Assembly (NCBI GenBank): GCA_946480815.1
Contig: CAMLLB010000028.1
Location: 1-48,241, forward strand
Origin: an uncultured Flavobacteriales bacterium
GTDB lineage: Bacteria > Bacteroidota > Bacteroidia > Flavobacteriales > Crocinitomicaceae
Reading direction: 5' to 3'
DNA: 48,241 bases
The notes below the pieces were generated by a model. The model saw nothing but the letters and a program-made list of their open reading frames with translations, searched no databases and was not told the origin of the DNA. The position numbers and the translations under genes were made by a program. Positions 1-8,120 of the stretch are shown here, piece by piece; the stretch's first letter is position 1; each line of letters opens with the position of its first letter.

Positions 1-54
1 TGAAAATAATATGAAAATAATATGAAAATAATATGAAAATAATATGAAAATAAT
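1..54 (+). repeat. 11-bp tandem repeat carrying start codons
   Basis: The unit ATGAAAATAAT repeats head to tail about five times; the first copy is cut by the window edge and lacks only its A. ATG codons lie at 11, 22, 33 and 44. Because 11 is not a multiple of 3, successive ATGs are in different frames. Each upstream ATG opens a four-codon frame (Met-Lys-Ile-Ile) closed by a TGA that overlaps the next ATG as ATGA. Only the last ATG, at 44, reads into the lipoprotein gene. Confidence 0.95.
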
Positions 55-547
55 AGTCTATTTGTGTTTGACTGGAATTCTTTTTACTGCGTGTAATGAG
101 GAAAACAAAAAAAGAAATTCCAAAAATGATTTTTCTCTACAAGAGCCTATACACTTTTTAAGTCGCAGGTATTATTGCTTCAATCTAAAATTAAGTACTG
201 GCAATTTGGAGAAGGCGGTATCCAATGATCATGATTTATATGATGTTTTGGGAATAACTAGAAAGTTTAAAGATATTGGAGATTTTGAGGGGATTCAGAA
301 TAAACTGTTGCAGGACTCTGTGTTAGTTTTAAGAAATTTAAAGGAGGATAAACTTTTACAAAGATTTGTTGTTGACAAAGGTGAGAAGTGTTCAGTTGAG
401 CTGTATGAAAAATCTTTAATAGAGAATAAAACGCTCGAACTAACGGGTTTGGAAATTACTAATTGTTTAATCTATAAATTTTGTAAAAAAGGTTATTATG
501 TTGCGCAAAGCGATGAATCAGGAAATTACTTTATCAAAGAAAAATAA
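44..547 (+). CDS. Small predicted lipoprotein, unknown function
   Basis: The 167-residue protein begins with a short hydrophobic signal sequence ending in a lipobox (Leu-Phe-Thr-Ala-Cys17), so it should be a lipid-anchored envelope protein. The mature part is charged, has no motif I recognise and contains several Cys residues. The start at 44 is the last ATG of the 11-bp repeat; earlier ATGs in the repeat end after four codons. The gene is AT-rich compared with the second half of the window and sits beside truncated and decayed genes, which suggests an accessory region. It could be an immunity-type or phage-resistance-type lipoprotein, but nothing in the sequence shows that. Confidence 0.75.
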   Translation: MKIIVYLCLTGILFTACNEENKKRNSKNDFSLQEPIHFLSRRYYCFNLKLSTGNLEKAVSNDHDLYDVLGITRKFKDIGDFEGIQNKLLQDSVLVLRNLKEDKLLQRFVVDKGEKCSVELYEKSLIENKTLELTGLEITNCLIYKFCKKGYYVAQSDESGNYFIKEK

Positions 548-570
548 AATTAACGTTTGGTAGACCAGGC

Positions 571-840
571 AACAACAGATTTTTAATTTTTGCAATTTCT
601 ATCCCTATTACTTATTTGGTCAATTATGATTTTATCTCAAAAGAAATGCTAATTACATGTAGCATTTTATTAGCAATCAAAAGCTATTTACTTTTTGACA
701 GAAATGACAAATGGAAAAATATCGTTGAGAAATTTGATAAACTACCAAAAAAAGTTGAGAGACGATATGCATTGATTTTTCTTTTCTTGATCTTAGTTTT
801 GATTTTGGAATTTTATATGATGAGCTTATTCAGAAATTAA
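571..840 (+). pseudogene. 5'-truncated paralogue of the next membrane protein gene
   Basis: The reading frame is open from about 517 to 840 but has no ATG at its head; only a TTG at 616 could start it. From about 571 its translation aligns with the C-terminal two thirds of the 861-1271 product. Shared features are a hydrophobic stretch, a Asn-Asp-Lys-Trp-Lys motif, Asp-Lys-Leu, and a final hydrophobic stretch with Leu-Glu-Phe-Tyr. The first 35 or so residues of the intact copy are missing. I read this as a copy that lost its 5' end by recombination near 550-570. A short functional protein from the TTG cannot be excluded. Confidence 0.65.
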
Positions 841-860
841 GAGGGGCTATTTAATAAATA

Positions 861-1271
861 ATGAAATTACTTGCTACTATAATTGGAATACATAATTATG
901 TTTTCTATAAATTCTACAAATCGATTAACCAAAGCGATTTTGGTTTTTTTGCTCAGTGGAGGGCAATAGCACTGCTCCTACTAATTGAGATAATAATTTC
1001 GTTTTGTTTAATTATCCCAATGAATTTAATCTTTGATATAGAGATTTTTTCAAAAGTATTTCTCATCATTTTGGTTTTACTTCTGGTTCTCAAAAACTAC
1101 TTTATGTATGACTATAATGACAAATGGAAAGAAGTAATTAGTAACTGTGATAAGTTAGATAAGCAGAAGCAAAGAACTTATAATATATGGTATTGGATAT
1201 TTATAATAGGAGTACTTCCATTACTCGGCCTTGAATTTTATATTTTAGGAAAAATTAAAGGGACAATATAA
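861..1271 (+). CDS. Small membrane protein, unknown function
   Basis: The 136-residue protein has two or three hydrophobic segments, roughly residues 33-60, 64-78 and 109-128. A short polar loop between the last two carries Tyr-Asn-Asp-Lys-Trp-Lys and Asp-Lys-Leu-Asp-Lys. It should be an inner-membrane protein. The truncated copy just upstream is a paralogue, so the gene has been duplicated here. I do not recognise the family. Duplicated small membrane proteins in accessory islands are often immunity proteins, but this is only a contextual idea. Confidence 0.8.
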   Translation: MKLLATIIGIHNYVFYKFYKSINQSDFGFFAQWRAIALLLLIEIIISFCLIIPMNLIFDIEIFSKVFLIILVLLLVLKNYFMYDYNDKWKEVISNCDKLDKQKQRTYNIWYWIFIIGVLPLLGLEFYILGKIKGTI

Positions 1272-1686
1272 TAGTGGGTGATCAAACCAATGAACAAAAA
1301 AGGTAAGTTATACTATCGAAGTCTTGGGTGTCGGTATTGAATACAGTCTGAAAGTACTTGATTTGCAAAAAAACCTAGGATACATCCAAACAAACTTTGG
1401 CTTATTTTTACTTACTTAAAGAAGATGAACTAAGGCTAACGATACTATTCAGACGCAATAATCAATTTCAAGAAAGATAAAATTGCTGGAAAACCATCTC
1501 TAAAAGCTGCAATTGATGACATCAATAACTGACGGACAAAATATAAATCCGCTTCGTGATATGAGACGGTATTAAAACAACTAACTGAGGAGTATAAGAA
1601 TTGGTAATTTTTTCTATAGAAGAAAAATAAAGAAAGAGGTCTGGAACTTCTGTTTGATTAATTTTAATAACAGCTTACATTGAGAA
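1272..1686 (+). other. Intergenic stretch with decayed coding fragments
   Basis: There is no intact gene in these 415 bases. Short open runs look like remnants of coding sequence. One, about 1305-1420, reads a mixed hydrophobic/polar stretch ending in Phe-Leu-Leu-Thr-stop. One, about 1440-1530, reads Asn-Phe-Lys-Lys-Asp-Lys-Ile-Ala-Gly-Lys-Pro-Ser-Leu and ends Asp-Asp-Ile-Asn-Asn-stop. One, about 1562-1606, ends Thr-Glu-Glu-Tyr-Lys-Asn-Trp-stop. They lie in different frames, as expected for a gene broken by frameshifts. I cannot name the parent. Confidence 0.35.
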
Positions 1687-2499
1687 ATGAACACTTCAAC
1701 GGAAAGAGATTGGTTAGACTATGTTGATGTATTCGGCGGATTGTTTGTAGCACTCATTGTATTTCTATTAGGATATGCCTTATCTGGATACATTGAAAGG
1801 AAAAAGGCACGGAGAGAGTTACTGGCCACGAAACGATTCTTTGAAGCTTACTGGAAACAGCAACTGGTTAGTGCGGAAAAACAGATTGAAGTGATGCGGG
1901 AATTTCTAAAACAGCTGGAAGAAAGTGATGCTTTTCAAGGAATTGAAATAGTAGACCATTTACAGCCATTTTATATGTATGACTCGATAAATAAGCAAGA
2001 CTTGGTTGAGAGCTTCCGGCTTGTAGGGAAGGAAGCATTAATAGTACGACGTATGGGGTTTATCGAGCTTTTAAGAGATATCTGTATTAAATACGTCAGA
2101 TTGCACGAAATATTTATGGAGCGAAATACTGCATCTAGTGATCAATGGAATACCGCCATAATGGAATTTCACCAAATGGTTCGCCAAATGTCTTCAAAAT
2201 CTATTGAGGAGTTGAAAGAGATCCCGGAAATCTTGAAAATAAATCGGGTCTATAGCAGCGCGGTTAAAACGCCCAAGCCTGAAGGGATGATGACTAATCT
2301 TGTTTTACCACTCGAAAAATACTTATCTGATATATATCGCAAAGATCCCTCAAATATTTATGCCGGAAACTTTATACCTATTTTGTCCAACATGAAGATT
2401 GCTCATCACCAAAATGGTGGGTTTAAAGCCGGGTTTGCAAAAGGACTTCAATATCAAATTGAAATCCTAGAAGATGGATTCGAAAAGGCAAAAGGATAA
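1687..2499 (+). CDS. Membrane-anchored helical protein, unknown function
   Basis: The 270-residue protein has one strong transmembrane helix near the N terminus (about residues 16-35), directly followed by a basic Glu-Arg-Lys-Lys-Ala-Arg-Arg stop-transfer stretch. The remaining 230 residues should therefore be cytoplasmic. They look almost wholly alpha-helical and charged, with a likely coiled coil at about residues 38-80. No catalytic motif is visible. It converges with the 2508-3902 gene with only 8 bases between the stop codons. Function unknown; a membrane sensor or effector is possible from the architecture, but that is inference. Confidence 0.8.
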   Translation: MNTSTERDWLDYVDVFGGLFVALIVFLLGYALSGYIERKKARRELLATKRFFEAYWKQQLVSAEKQIEVMREFLKQLEESDAFQGIEIVDHLQPFYMYDSINKQDLVESFRLVGKEALIVRRMGFIELLRDICIKYVRLHEIFMERNTASSDQWNTAIMEFHQMVRQMSSKSIEELKEIPEILKINRVYSSAVKTPKPEGMMTNLVLPLEKYLSDIYRKDPSNIYAGNFIPILSNMKIAHHQNGGFKAGFAKGLQYQIEILEDGFEKAKG

Positions 2500-2507
2500 C
2501 AGATAAA

Positions 2508-3902
2508 TCAATTGTTAAGCCCTAGGTCGTCATCAATCCACCTTTCTGAATCGTAATCTTTCCTTTTTTTTGTGCTATGATCAACCGCATACATAACCGA
2601 GTTACCTCTTTTAATAGCCTCTTCGATAAACAATGCGATTGACCTGGAATTTGTGGACTGTGTCCCTATCAATCCCCGTTGCACCAAATCTACAAAGGTT
2701 TGAGTACCAAGATATTTTTTCTGAAGGTTCTGAAAGCCAATTCTTCGTCCACCCTTTTTTCCTGCGGTACTCGGGTCCGTTAAAAGAATGTTCCAGTGAT
2801 CAAGTGGAATATACGCGCCTGGAACGATTGAACCGTCATTTTGCTTTAGCTGAATCCTTTTACATACCTTGAAGAATATAGGACAAGGTCCTAGTCGATA
2901 GTCGGCTAAAGTGTTGCTTAATGGTACCTCCTTAAATCGTAACATCATACCATTCATCCTCTCAAGTTCCTTTTCGTGAGACGGTTCGTTAGTATAGTAG
3001 TATGCTTCGGAATCAGGTGTTCGGTCTCCCATCATTTTATACTGAACGAAAGTGAAAGCATCGTAATAACGATGATAGTATATCAAATCGACCCCCATTG
3101 CCTTTTCCAAGGGCTTGCGATTAGCATTGATAACGGTCAGTTTTTCACCCTGATCGTTGCGGAATTCTGCAACGCCCGAAATATTCTCGGCGACAAATTG
3201 CATCCCAGGAAGTGTCCGCAGGTCGTGATTAATGATGTCGTCTTCATACGAATAATACTGCTGAATACCGGATAAGAATGAGTTTCCTGTGCTGCCATCC
3301 GCATTCGCTTCCCAACTCCGGAGTATGTCTGATCGATCTACCCCGAATATATCCAATGCGACACCAAGGGCATCTTTCTCGGTTGCCGCGTCCTCTGTTC
3401 TTGGAGCTGAGTATTTTATTTTTCTACCGGATATTTTATTGTACAGCCGATCAAATAAGCTTTTGTGATCGGGACATAACTCAACCATCTTTTCGAATAA
3501 AAGCTCCCCGATTTTTGGTGAGACTTTCTTATAACCTATTGAGAAAGCAGCTTTGCCATTTTTCCTGAATTTTGGCTCCATCAAGGCGATAACATTATCA
3601 CTAGAAACCGCTTTTTGAAGTTCAAATACATCGGTTACCTTGATGCGCACCTGCCCGGTGGATACACGAACGCCCTTGCGAATGATGCCAATATGAGTAA
3701 TCCTCAGCTCTTCACTTGTTATAAAGGTATCTAAAGACAAAAGAGCCAAAGCGAGCGGTTGTATTACACTGGGGTCGTTGTCAGTTACTGTCGTGAACTC
3801 GTTGACAACAGAAATTCTCTCTTGGATCGACTGGCATAAATCAGTTGAGAAAATACACAGTGTAGCGTGAATTGCTTTAGATTGTTCAGTCATTAGTTCC
3901 AT
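2508..3902 (-). CDS. Uncharacterised protein with a possible PD-(D/E)XK-like core
   Basis: The 464-residue soluble protein has no signal peptide and no family I can name. Residues 270-289 read Gly-Val-Asp-Leu-Ile ... Val-Gln-Tyr-Lys, with Asp272 and Gln287-x-Lys289 on two predicted beta strands. This spacing resembles the Asp ... Gln-x-Lys core of Mrr-type restriction nucleases, a PD-(D/E)XK variant. The rest is mixed alpha/beta; residues 331-352 contain two nearby Cys. It converges with a membrane-anchored protein in an accessory stretch, which would suit a defence role. The nuclease call is inference from one motif; the gene itself is clear. Confidence 0.75.
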   Translation of the reverse strand: MELMTEQSKAIHATLCIFSTDLCQSIQERISVVNEFTTVTDNDPSVIQPLALALLSLDTFITSEELRITHIGIIRKGVRVSTGQVRIKVTDVFELQKAVSSDNVIALMEPKFRKNGKAAFSIGYKKVSPKIGELLFEKMVELCPDHKSLFDRLYNKISGRKIKYSAPRTEDAATEKDALGVALDIFGVDRSDILRSWEANADGSTGNSFLSGIQQYYSYEDDIINHDLRTLPGMQFVAENISGVAEFRNDQGEKLTVINANRKPLEKAMGVDLIYYHRYYDAFTFVQYKMMGDRTPDSEAYYYTNEPSHEKELERMNGMMLRFKEVPLSNTLADYRLGPCPIFFKVCKRIQLKQNDGSIVPGAYIPLDHWNILLTDPSTAGKKGGRRIGFQNLQKKYLGTQTFVDLVQRGLIGTQSTNSRSIALFIEEAIKRGNSVMYAVDHSTKKRKDYDSERWIDDDLGLNN

Positions 3903-4357
3903 TCAGTAAAATTTGATATCCTGGACTAGGCAGAGTACTCTAGCAAAGCGAATGTAAGAATTTTCTTGCCCGAATTTTAACTACTCTCTTTGGAATAAGA
4001 GCTTGAACTGGAAAATTTCTTCAGGTTATAACTCCAATGCTTGATGCACTACCGTAGTCTACACCTTTTCTTTCGGAGCGAGAACAGAGAGTGAGTGTGT
4101 TTGAATGAAGTTATAAATTCAATTTTCGTATCAAATCTTAGATTACGAAAATAGTTACGCTTTTTCTTTCCCTCTGGTCTCGCTCTCACAACTTGTCCCG
4201 AATAGTCGGGACTCATTCCTGCAACACTTTTTTCTCAGAGCGAGAATGGAGAGCGAGAGTGTGTTTTGGCAACCTTTTTTGTTTTTTCCCTATTTAGAAA
4301 ACTAAGAATTAAATAATCATCTTTAGCTTTACCCAAAAACCAAATAAACAGATCCTT
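3903..4357. other. Intergenic region with imperfect repeats
   Basis: These 455 bases separate the accessory stretch from the core-like genes. Besides the repeats listed separately, there is a perfect 7-bp inverted repeat with a 4-base loop at 4195-4212 (arms GTCCCGA and TCGGGAC). It has no following T tract. I see no convincing gene. Confidence 0.6.
4066..4267. repeat. Pair of imperfect ~38-bp direct repeats
   Basis: Copies at 4066-4103 and 4228-4267 share a T-rich head, then GAGCGAGAA, a purine-rich middle and a GTGTGTTT tail. A shorter relative in the opposite direction lies near 4175-4190 (TCTCGCTCTCAC). The two main copies are about 160 bases apart. Role unknown; they could be relics of a duplicated regulatory segment or members of a genome repeat. 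Confidence 0.6.
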
Positions 4358-4648
4358 ATGAACAAACAACAATACTTCCTGAAACTCAATCCTCCACGTA
4401 CTAGTTTTATGATGGACATGAGCGAAGATGAAAAGAACACCATGCAGGAACACGTAGCTTATTGGATGGGACTTTTGAACGATGGTATCGCGATCGTTTT
4501 CGGGCCGGTAATGGACCCGGCGGGAGGCTACGGAGCCGGAGTGGTGTCAGTGAATGATGAAGAACATCTGAAACAGTTAATTGCAAACGATCCGGCAAAT
4601 GGCTTGAACCACTACGAGTATCATCCCATGAGAGCAGTATTTAAATAA
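4358..4648 (+). CDS. YciI-like (YCII-related) domain protein
   Basis: The 96-residue protein matches the YCII-related ferredoxin-like fold. It has an N-terminal strand, a helix with His32, Trp36 and a Leu-x-x-Gly turn, a Gly-Pro-x-x-Asp-Pro-x-Gly-Gly segment (residues 50-58), and an Asp-Pro then Tyr ... Pro tail. In this family the His/Asp pair is thought to form an active site of unknown specificity. No signal peptide, so cytoplasmic. It stands alone: upstream is a long gap and downstream a hairpin. Confidence 0.85.
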   Translation: MNKQQYFLKLNPPRTSFMMDMSEDEKNTMQEHVAYWMGLLNDGIAIVFGPVMDPAGGYGAGVVSVNDEEHLKQLIANDPANGLNHYEYHPMRAVFK

Positions 4649-4653
4649 ACACA

Positions 4654-4679
4654 GAAGGCTGATCATTTTGACAGCCTTC
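4654..4679 (+). terminator. Hairpin after the YciI-like gene
   Basis: An 8-bp perfect stem (GAAGGCTG/CAGCCTTC) with a 10-base loop starts 6 bases after the stop codon. The following sequence is pyrimidine-rich but has no clean T run, so termination may be weak. Confidence 0.5.
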
Positions 4680-4994
4680 CTTCTAACCATTGCTTGTTTA
4701 TTGAAATCCCAAAATGAGCGATAACAATAGGGCAATGCTCCTACGCGTAATGATGCGCCTCATCTTTTTCCTGAAATCGGAACTTAAAATATATTTTAAG
4801 ATATATTCCATTTGTATAAGTTACGAAATGAGATTGGGTTATACCAGAGAAAGCTCTTTTTTAGTTTGTAAATTTTTGTTTTATCTGCTGACTTCCCCGT
4901 AAATCCCTTACGACCTGCCACACTATTTTTGTCTCGTAATCATCAAAATCAAAAAAAACCACTAATTTTCCTTCATTACCTTAAGCTATTTACA
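4680..4994. other. Intergenic region, nothing clear
   Basis: About 315 AT-rich bases. A 62-codon frame at 4714-4902 is open but has an odd composition and no upstream or family support. There are short AT palindromes near 4787-4808. It presumably holds the promoter of the hydrolase gene, but I cannot place it. Confidence 0.4.
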
Positions 4995-6497
4995 ATGAAA
5001 ACATTAACTCTTGCCTTTGTACACGGATACAGTGTCACAAACCTCGACACTTACGGAGAAATGCCTTTGCGCCTTCAACAGGAAGCCGGAACTTATGGTT
5101 ACGACCTCAAGATCGAACACATTTTCCTTGGTCGCTACATCAGTTTCAATGACGAAGTACGTTTGGAAGATATCGCACGTGCTATGGAACAGGCCGTTCA
5201 GGAACAAATGATCCCCACTTTGGCATCAGGAGAACGCTTTGCGTGTATCACGCATTCTACCGGCGGACCTGTTGTGCGTACCTGGTGGAACAATTATTAC
5301 AAAGATCAGAACAAGACTTGCCCAATGAGTCATTTGGTGATGCTGGCCCCGGCGAATTTCGGTTCTGCATTGGCACAATTGGGTAAAAGCCGCTTGAGCC
5401 GTATCAAATCGTGGTTTGATGGTGTTGAGCCGGGACAACGCGTGCTGAACTGGCTTGAACTGGGAAGCGGGGAAGCCTGGAAATTAAATAAAGACTGGAT
5501 CCAGAACGGACAAAAATACATTGGCCCGGATGGAATCTTCCCATTCTCATTGATCGGACAGGATATTGACCGCAAGTTATACGATCACCTGAATTCGTAT
5601 ACCGGGGAACTGGGCAGTGATGGTGTTATACGTGTTGCGGCGGCAAATCAAAATAGCCGTTACATAAAACTGACACAGGAAACTCCCAAACTGGTTGGTG
5701 GAAAATGGCAGGCGAAAAACCTGGTTGTTTCCGAAGTTTCCGAAGCAACACCAACCCCGTTCCGCGTGGTAACTTATAAATCACATTCCGGGGCGGCAAT
5801 GGGAATTATGAGAAGTCCATTGAAGGACCCGAAAGATCCGAAAGGGGCAGAAGTAGTGAATGCGATTTTTCGTTGTATCGGTGTGACAAATACAGCGGAC
5901 TATAATAAGATCATTACTGACTTTGCAAATGAAACGGCGGGTGTACAGGAAAAAGGCCTGGTTGAAGAAGACAAACGCCTTTTTGGAAAGAAATACTACA
6001 TCCACGACCGCTATTCCATGGTCTTGTTCCGTTTAACAGATTCGGAAGGGTATCCGGTAACTGATTTCGACTTGATATTGACAGGAGCAAATCACGATCC
6101 GAATGGTTTACCAACCGGTTTCTTCGCTGACAGACAATGCAACCAGGTCAACAAATCGACCGTTACTTATTTCTTCAATTACGATGTTCTTCACGGAAGA
6201 AAAGCAATGACCGTAAATGGTTGTGCCCTGGATGAGTTGAAAGGGATCAGTGAATTGGGATTGATCATTCGCCCGCGTCCGGATGATGGGTTTATCCGTT
6301 ATTTGCCATGCGAGATCCAGGCATCACAGGAATTGTTTGAAAAAGCCTTGCAGCCGAATTCCACCACGATGATCGATATCTGTATCCAACGTGTTGTAAG
6401 CAATGAAGTATTCCGTTTCGACAAGGTGAAAAATACTTCAGGTGTACAGAACGTGAGCTTCAAAAAAGTCACCCCCGGAAATGGGATTGTGAAATAA
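4995..6497 (+). CDS. Alpha/beta hydrolase (lipase/esterase-like)
   Basis: The 500-residue protein opens with a strand and oxyanion-type turn Phe-Val-His-Gly-Tyr (8-12). The nucleophile elbow is Thr-His-Ser88-Thr-Gly-Gly. Asp209 in Gly-Ser-Asp-Gly-Val and His264 in Lys-Ser-His-Ser-Gly-Ala are at the right places to complete a lipase-type triad. Residues after about 320 form a separate beta-rich domain. There is no signal peptide, so it should be cytoplasmic unless exported otherwise. I chose ATG 4995; the frame stays open to a TTG at 4929, but the extra 22 residues look non-coding. Substrate unknown; triacylglycerol, phospholipid or ester hydrolysis are all possible. Confidence 0.8.
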   Translation: MKTLTLAFVHGYSVTNLDTYGEMPLRLQQEAGTYGYDLKIEHIFLGRYISFNDEVRLEDIARAMEQAVQEQMIPTLASGERFACITHSTGGPVVRTWWNNYYKDQNKTCPMSHLVMLAPANFGSALAQLGKSRLSRIKSWFDGVEPGQRVLNWLELGSGEAWKLNKDWIQNGQKYIGPDGIFPFSLIGQDIDRKLYDHLNSYTGELGSDGVIRVAAANQNSRYIKLTQETPKLVGGKWQAKNLVVSEVSEATPTPFRVVTYKSHSGAAMGIMRSPLKDPKDPKGAEVVNAIFRCIGVTNTADYNKIITDFANETAGVQEKGLVEEDKRLFGKKYYIHDRYSMVLFRLTDSEGYPVTDFDLILTGANHDPNGLPTGFFADRQCNQVNKSTVTYFFNYDVLHGRKAMTVNGCALDELKGISELGLIIRPRPDDGFIRYLPCEIQASQELFEKALQPNSTTMIDICIQRVVSNEVFRFDKVKNTSGVQNVSFKKVTPGNGIVK

Positions 6498-6500
6498 TAA

Positions 6501-6538
6501 CAGCAGGGGCGTCCCGTACATACGGGACGCCCCTACTG
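6501..6538. terminator. Long palindromic hairpin between convergent genes
   Basis: Perfect 14-bp arms (AGGGGCGTCCCGTA and its complement) with a 2-base loop at 6505-6534, extended by three more pairs after one mismatch. It lies 3 bases past the hydrolase stop and 13 before the end of the convergent lipoprotein gene, so it could stop both transcripts. It lacks a T run and resembles the palindromes at 21121 and 24850, so it may be a repeat-family member. Confidence 0.6.
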
Positions 6539-6551
6539 TTCCATAAATGAA

Positions 6552-8003
6552 TTATCTTTTTTGCATCAACACCTTCAGGCGCTGTTCTGCCTTGGATTTG
6601 ATAGACTCGGCTTTCTTGAACGAATTTCCTTGTTGTTCCGATAGGTAATCCTGGAAACTGTGGCTCAGGTAAATCGGAGAAACATTTGAACTCTGAGCGA
6701 ACGATTGCCCGCTGTGACAGGAGAAACAATTCGCCAGGTTATTGACATTGATTGCTCCGATAGTTGATTCAAAGGTTTGCGTGAAGGTCTCCATGGTGAC
6801 GTTCGCACAGTTCAAACTTCCGCGAGCATAACTTCCCGGAGTTGCATTGCCGATGTTTCCACCCAAACTATCAATCAATTGTGCTTGCTGCAATGGCGTT
6901 TTACCATCCATATTTAACCAGATTGATCCGTTGTAGAAGTAGTTTGCCCAAACATCATCCAATTGTGATTTCACACATTGATTGATCCCGTCCACATTCT
7001 GAAAATCCGCCGGTTCCTGCTGTGACGTGCTCATGAATGATCCGTCCGGGTTACGTGGAATTCCATATTGGAACAAATCGAATACCTGGTTAGGAGTTTG
7101 TCCCAGTTCCGTTGCTGAATTGTACACAATTCCGTTAATTCCAGTTGTATTTCCTTTCTTAAATAACAATTGGTCTGAAGCTGAACTTGCGGAATTTGCA
7201 TTCCAATCGTAATCCGGTGACAAATCATCGTGCTCAAAAGTTGCCCAAATAAACTCCGGGTGATTTTGAACGATACCTACTACATGCATCCCGATCAATG
7301 CGACTTCAGTATTGGTGAAGGACACACCATTGTTAGTAGAAAGTGAAGCTGTTGTGGTGTAATATTCGTCTTGCTTGGAAGCCGGGATGGCAGAAACAGG
7401 AACCCACGCAACTTTTAATTCAAAGGAACCTACCGGGAAGGAAGCGTCATTGGTAGCTGGTAATGTACCGTTCTTTAATTGGGTTGCAAAGCTGAGTCCG
7501 GCTGCATACATCATGGGGTTCATATGAATGGAATAATAAACCATTGCACCTGTTCCGTTGTTGTAATCCGGATTTGTTTGCAGTACGGCACTTGCAAATC
7601 CTGCCTGGGCAGTATCTTGAAGGACCACCAGTGCTCCGCTCGGTACCGAAACGGGTGCCATGTGAGAGGTTACCTGTTTTACTTTTGCCTGGTTCAGGAA
7701 TAAAGGATTTCCACCTGCATCTGGCTTGGTGAGCCACAGGAATTTGTTCCATGACCACTGATGAAAGATCTGGTTGGTAGTGCTGGAAGTATCAAAAGGA
7801 CTTCCGATTCCTTCTTCAGGAGCAGGGGTCTGACTGTGGGGAAACCAACTGGGGCTTACTAAACAAAGCGAGTCCGGTGAGTCGCTGCTTTCATAGTTGG
7901 CCTTTTCTACTTTTTCATCCGATCCGGAAGTGCAATTGGTGAGGATTACCATACCACTAATGACCATACCTCCCAATAAAAGGGTTAACGTGTTCTTTTT
8001 CAT
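6552..8003 (-). CDS. Lipoprotein with a single haem c (CxxCH) motif
   Basis: The 483-residue protein has a lipoprotein signal (Ile-Leu-Thr-Asn-Cys24). Near its C terminus is Cys426-Phe-Ser-Cys429-His430, the covalent haem c attachment motif. The central part has a conserved-looking His-Pro-Glu-Phe-Ile-Trp-Ala-Thr-Phe-Glu-His segment, which I have seen in uncharacterised secreted proteins with a C-terminal CxxCH. It should be a monohaem cytochrome-like protein anchored in the envelope; partner and reaction unknown. No cytochrome maturation or oxidase gene is next to it. The upstream 117 bases presumably hold its promoter. Confidence 0.75.
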   Translation of the reverse strand: MKKNTLTLLLGGMVISGMVILTNCTSGSDEKVEKANYESSDSPDSLCLVSPSWFPHSQTPAPEEGIGSPFDTSSTTNQIFHQWSWNKFLWLTKPDAGGNPLFLNQAKVKQVTSHMAPVSVPSGALVVLQDTAQAGFASAVLQTNPDYNNGTGAMVYYSIHMNPMMYAAGLSFATQLKNGTLPATNDASFPVGSFELKVAWVPVSAIPASKQDEYYTTTASLSTNNGVSFTNTEVALIGMHVVGIVQNHPEFIWATFEHDDLSPDYDWNANSASSASDQLLFKKGNTTGINGIVYNSATELGQTPNQVFDLFQYGIPRNPDGSFMSTSQQEPADFQNVDGINQCVKSQLDDVWANYFYNGSIWLNMDGKTPLQQAQLIDSLGGNIGNATPGSYARGSLNCANVTMETFTQTFESTIGAINVNNLANCFSCHSGQSFAQSSNVSPIYLSHSFQDYLSEQQGNSFKKAESIKSKAEQRLKVLMQKR

Positions 8004-8120
8004 GAATAGTGTTCTTTTAAGTTGGGACTAAGTTAGAATAAATTCAATATTCTGATCAAATGAATGGTATTAAATTGGAAATAGTATTCACCAAATGCCG
8101 AAAAGGGGGTATGGATCGGC

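Noticed and set aside
1..54. CRISPR-like array
   Set aside because: Units are 11 bp without spacers; it is a simple tandem repeat.
4714..4902. 62-codon open frame after the YciI-like gene
   Set aside because: Low-complexity, AT-driven composition, no start-site or family support.
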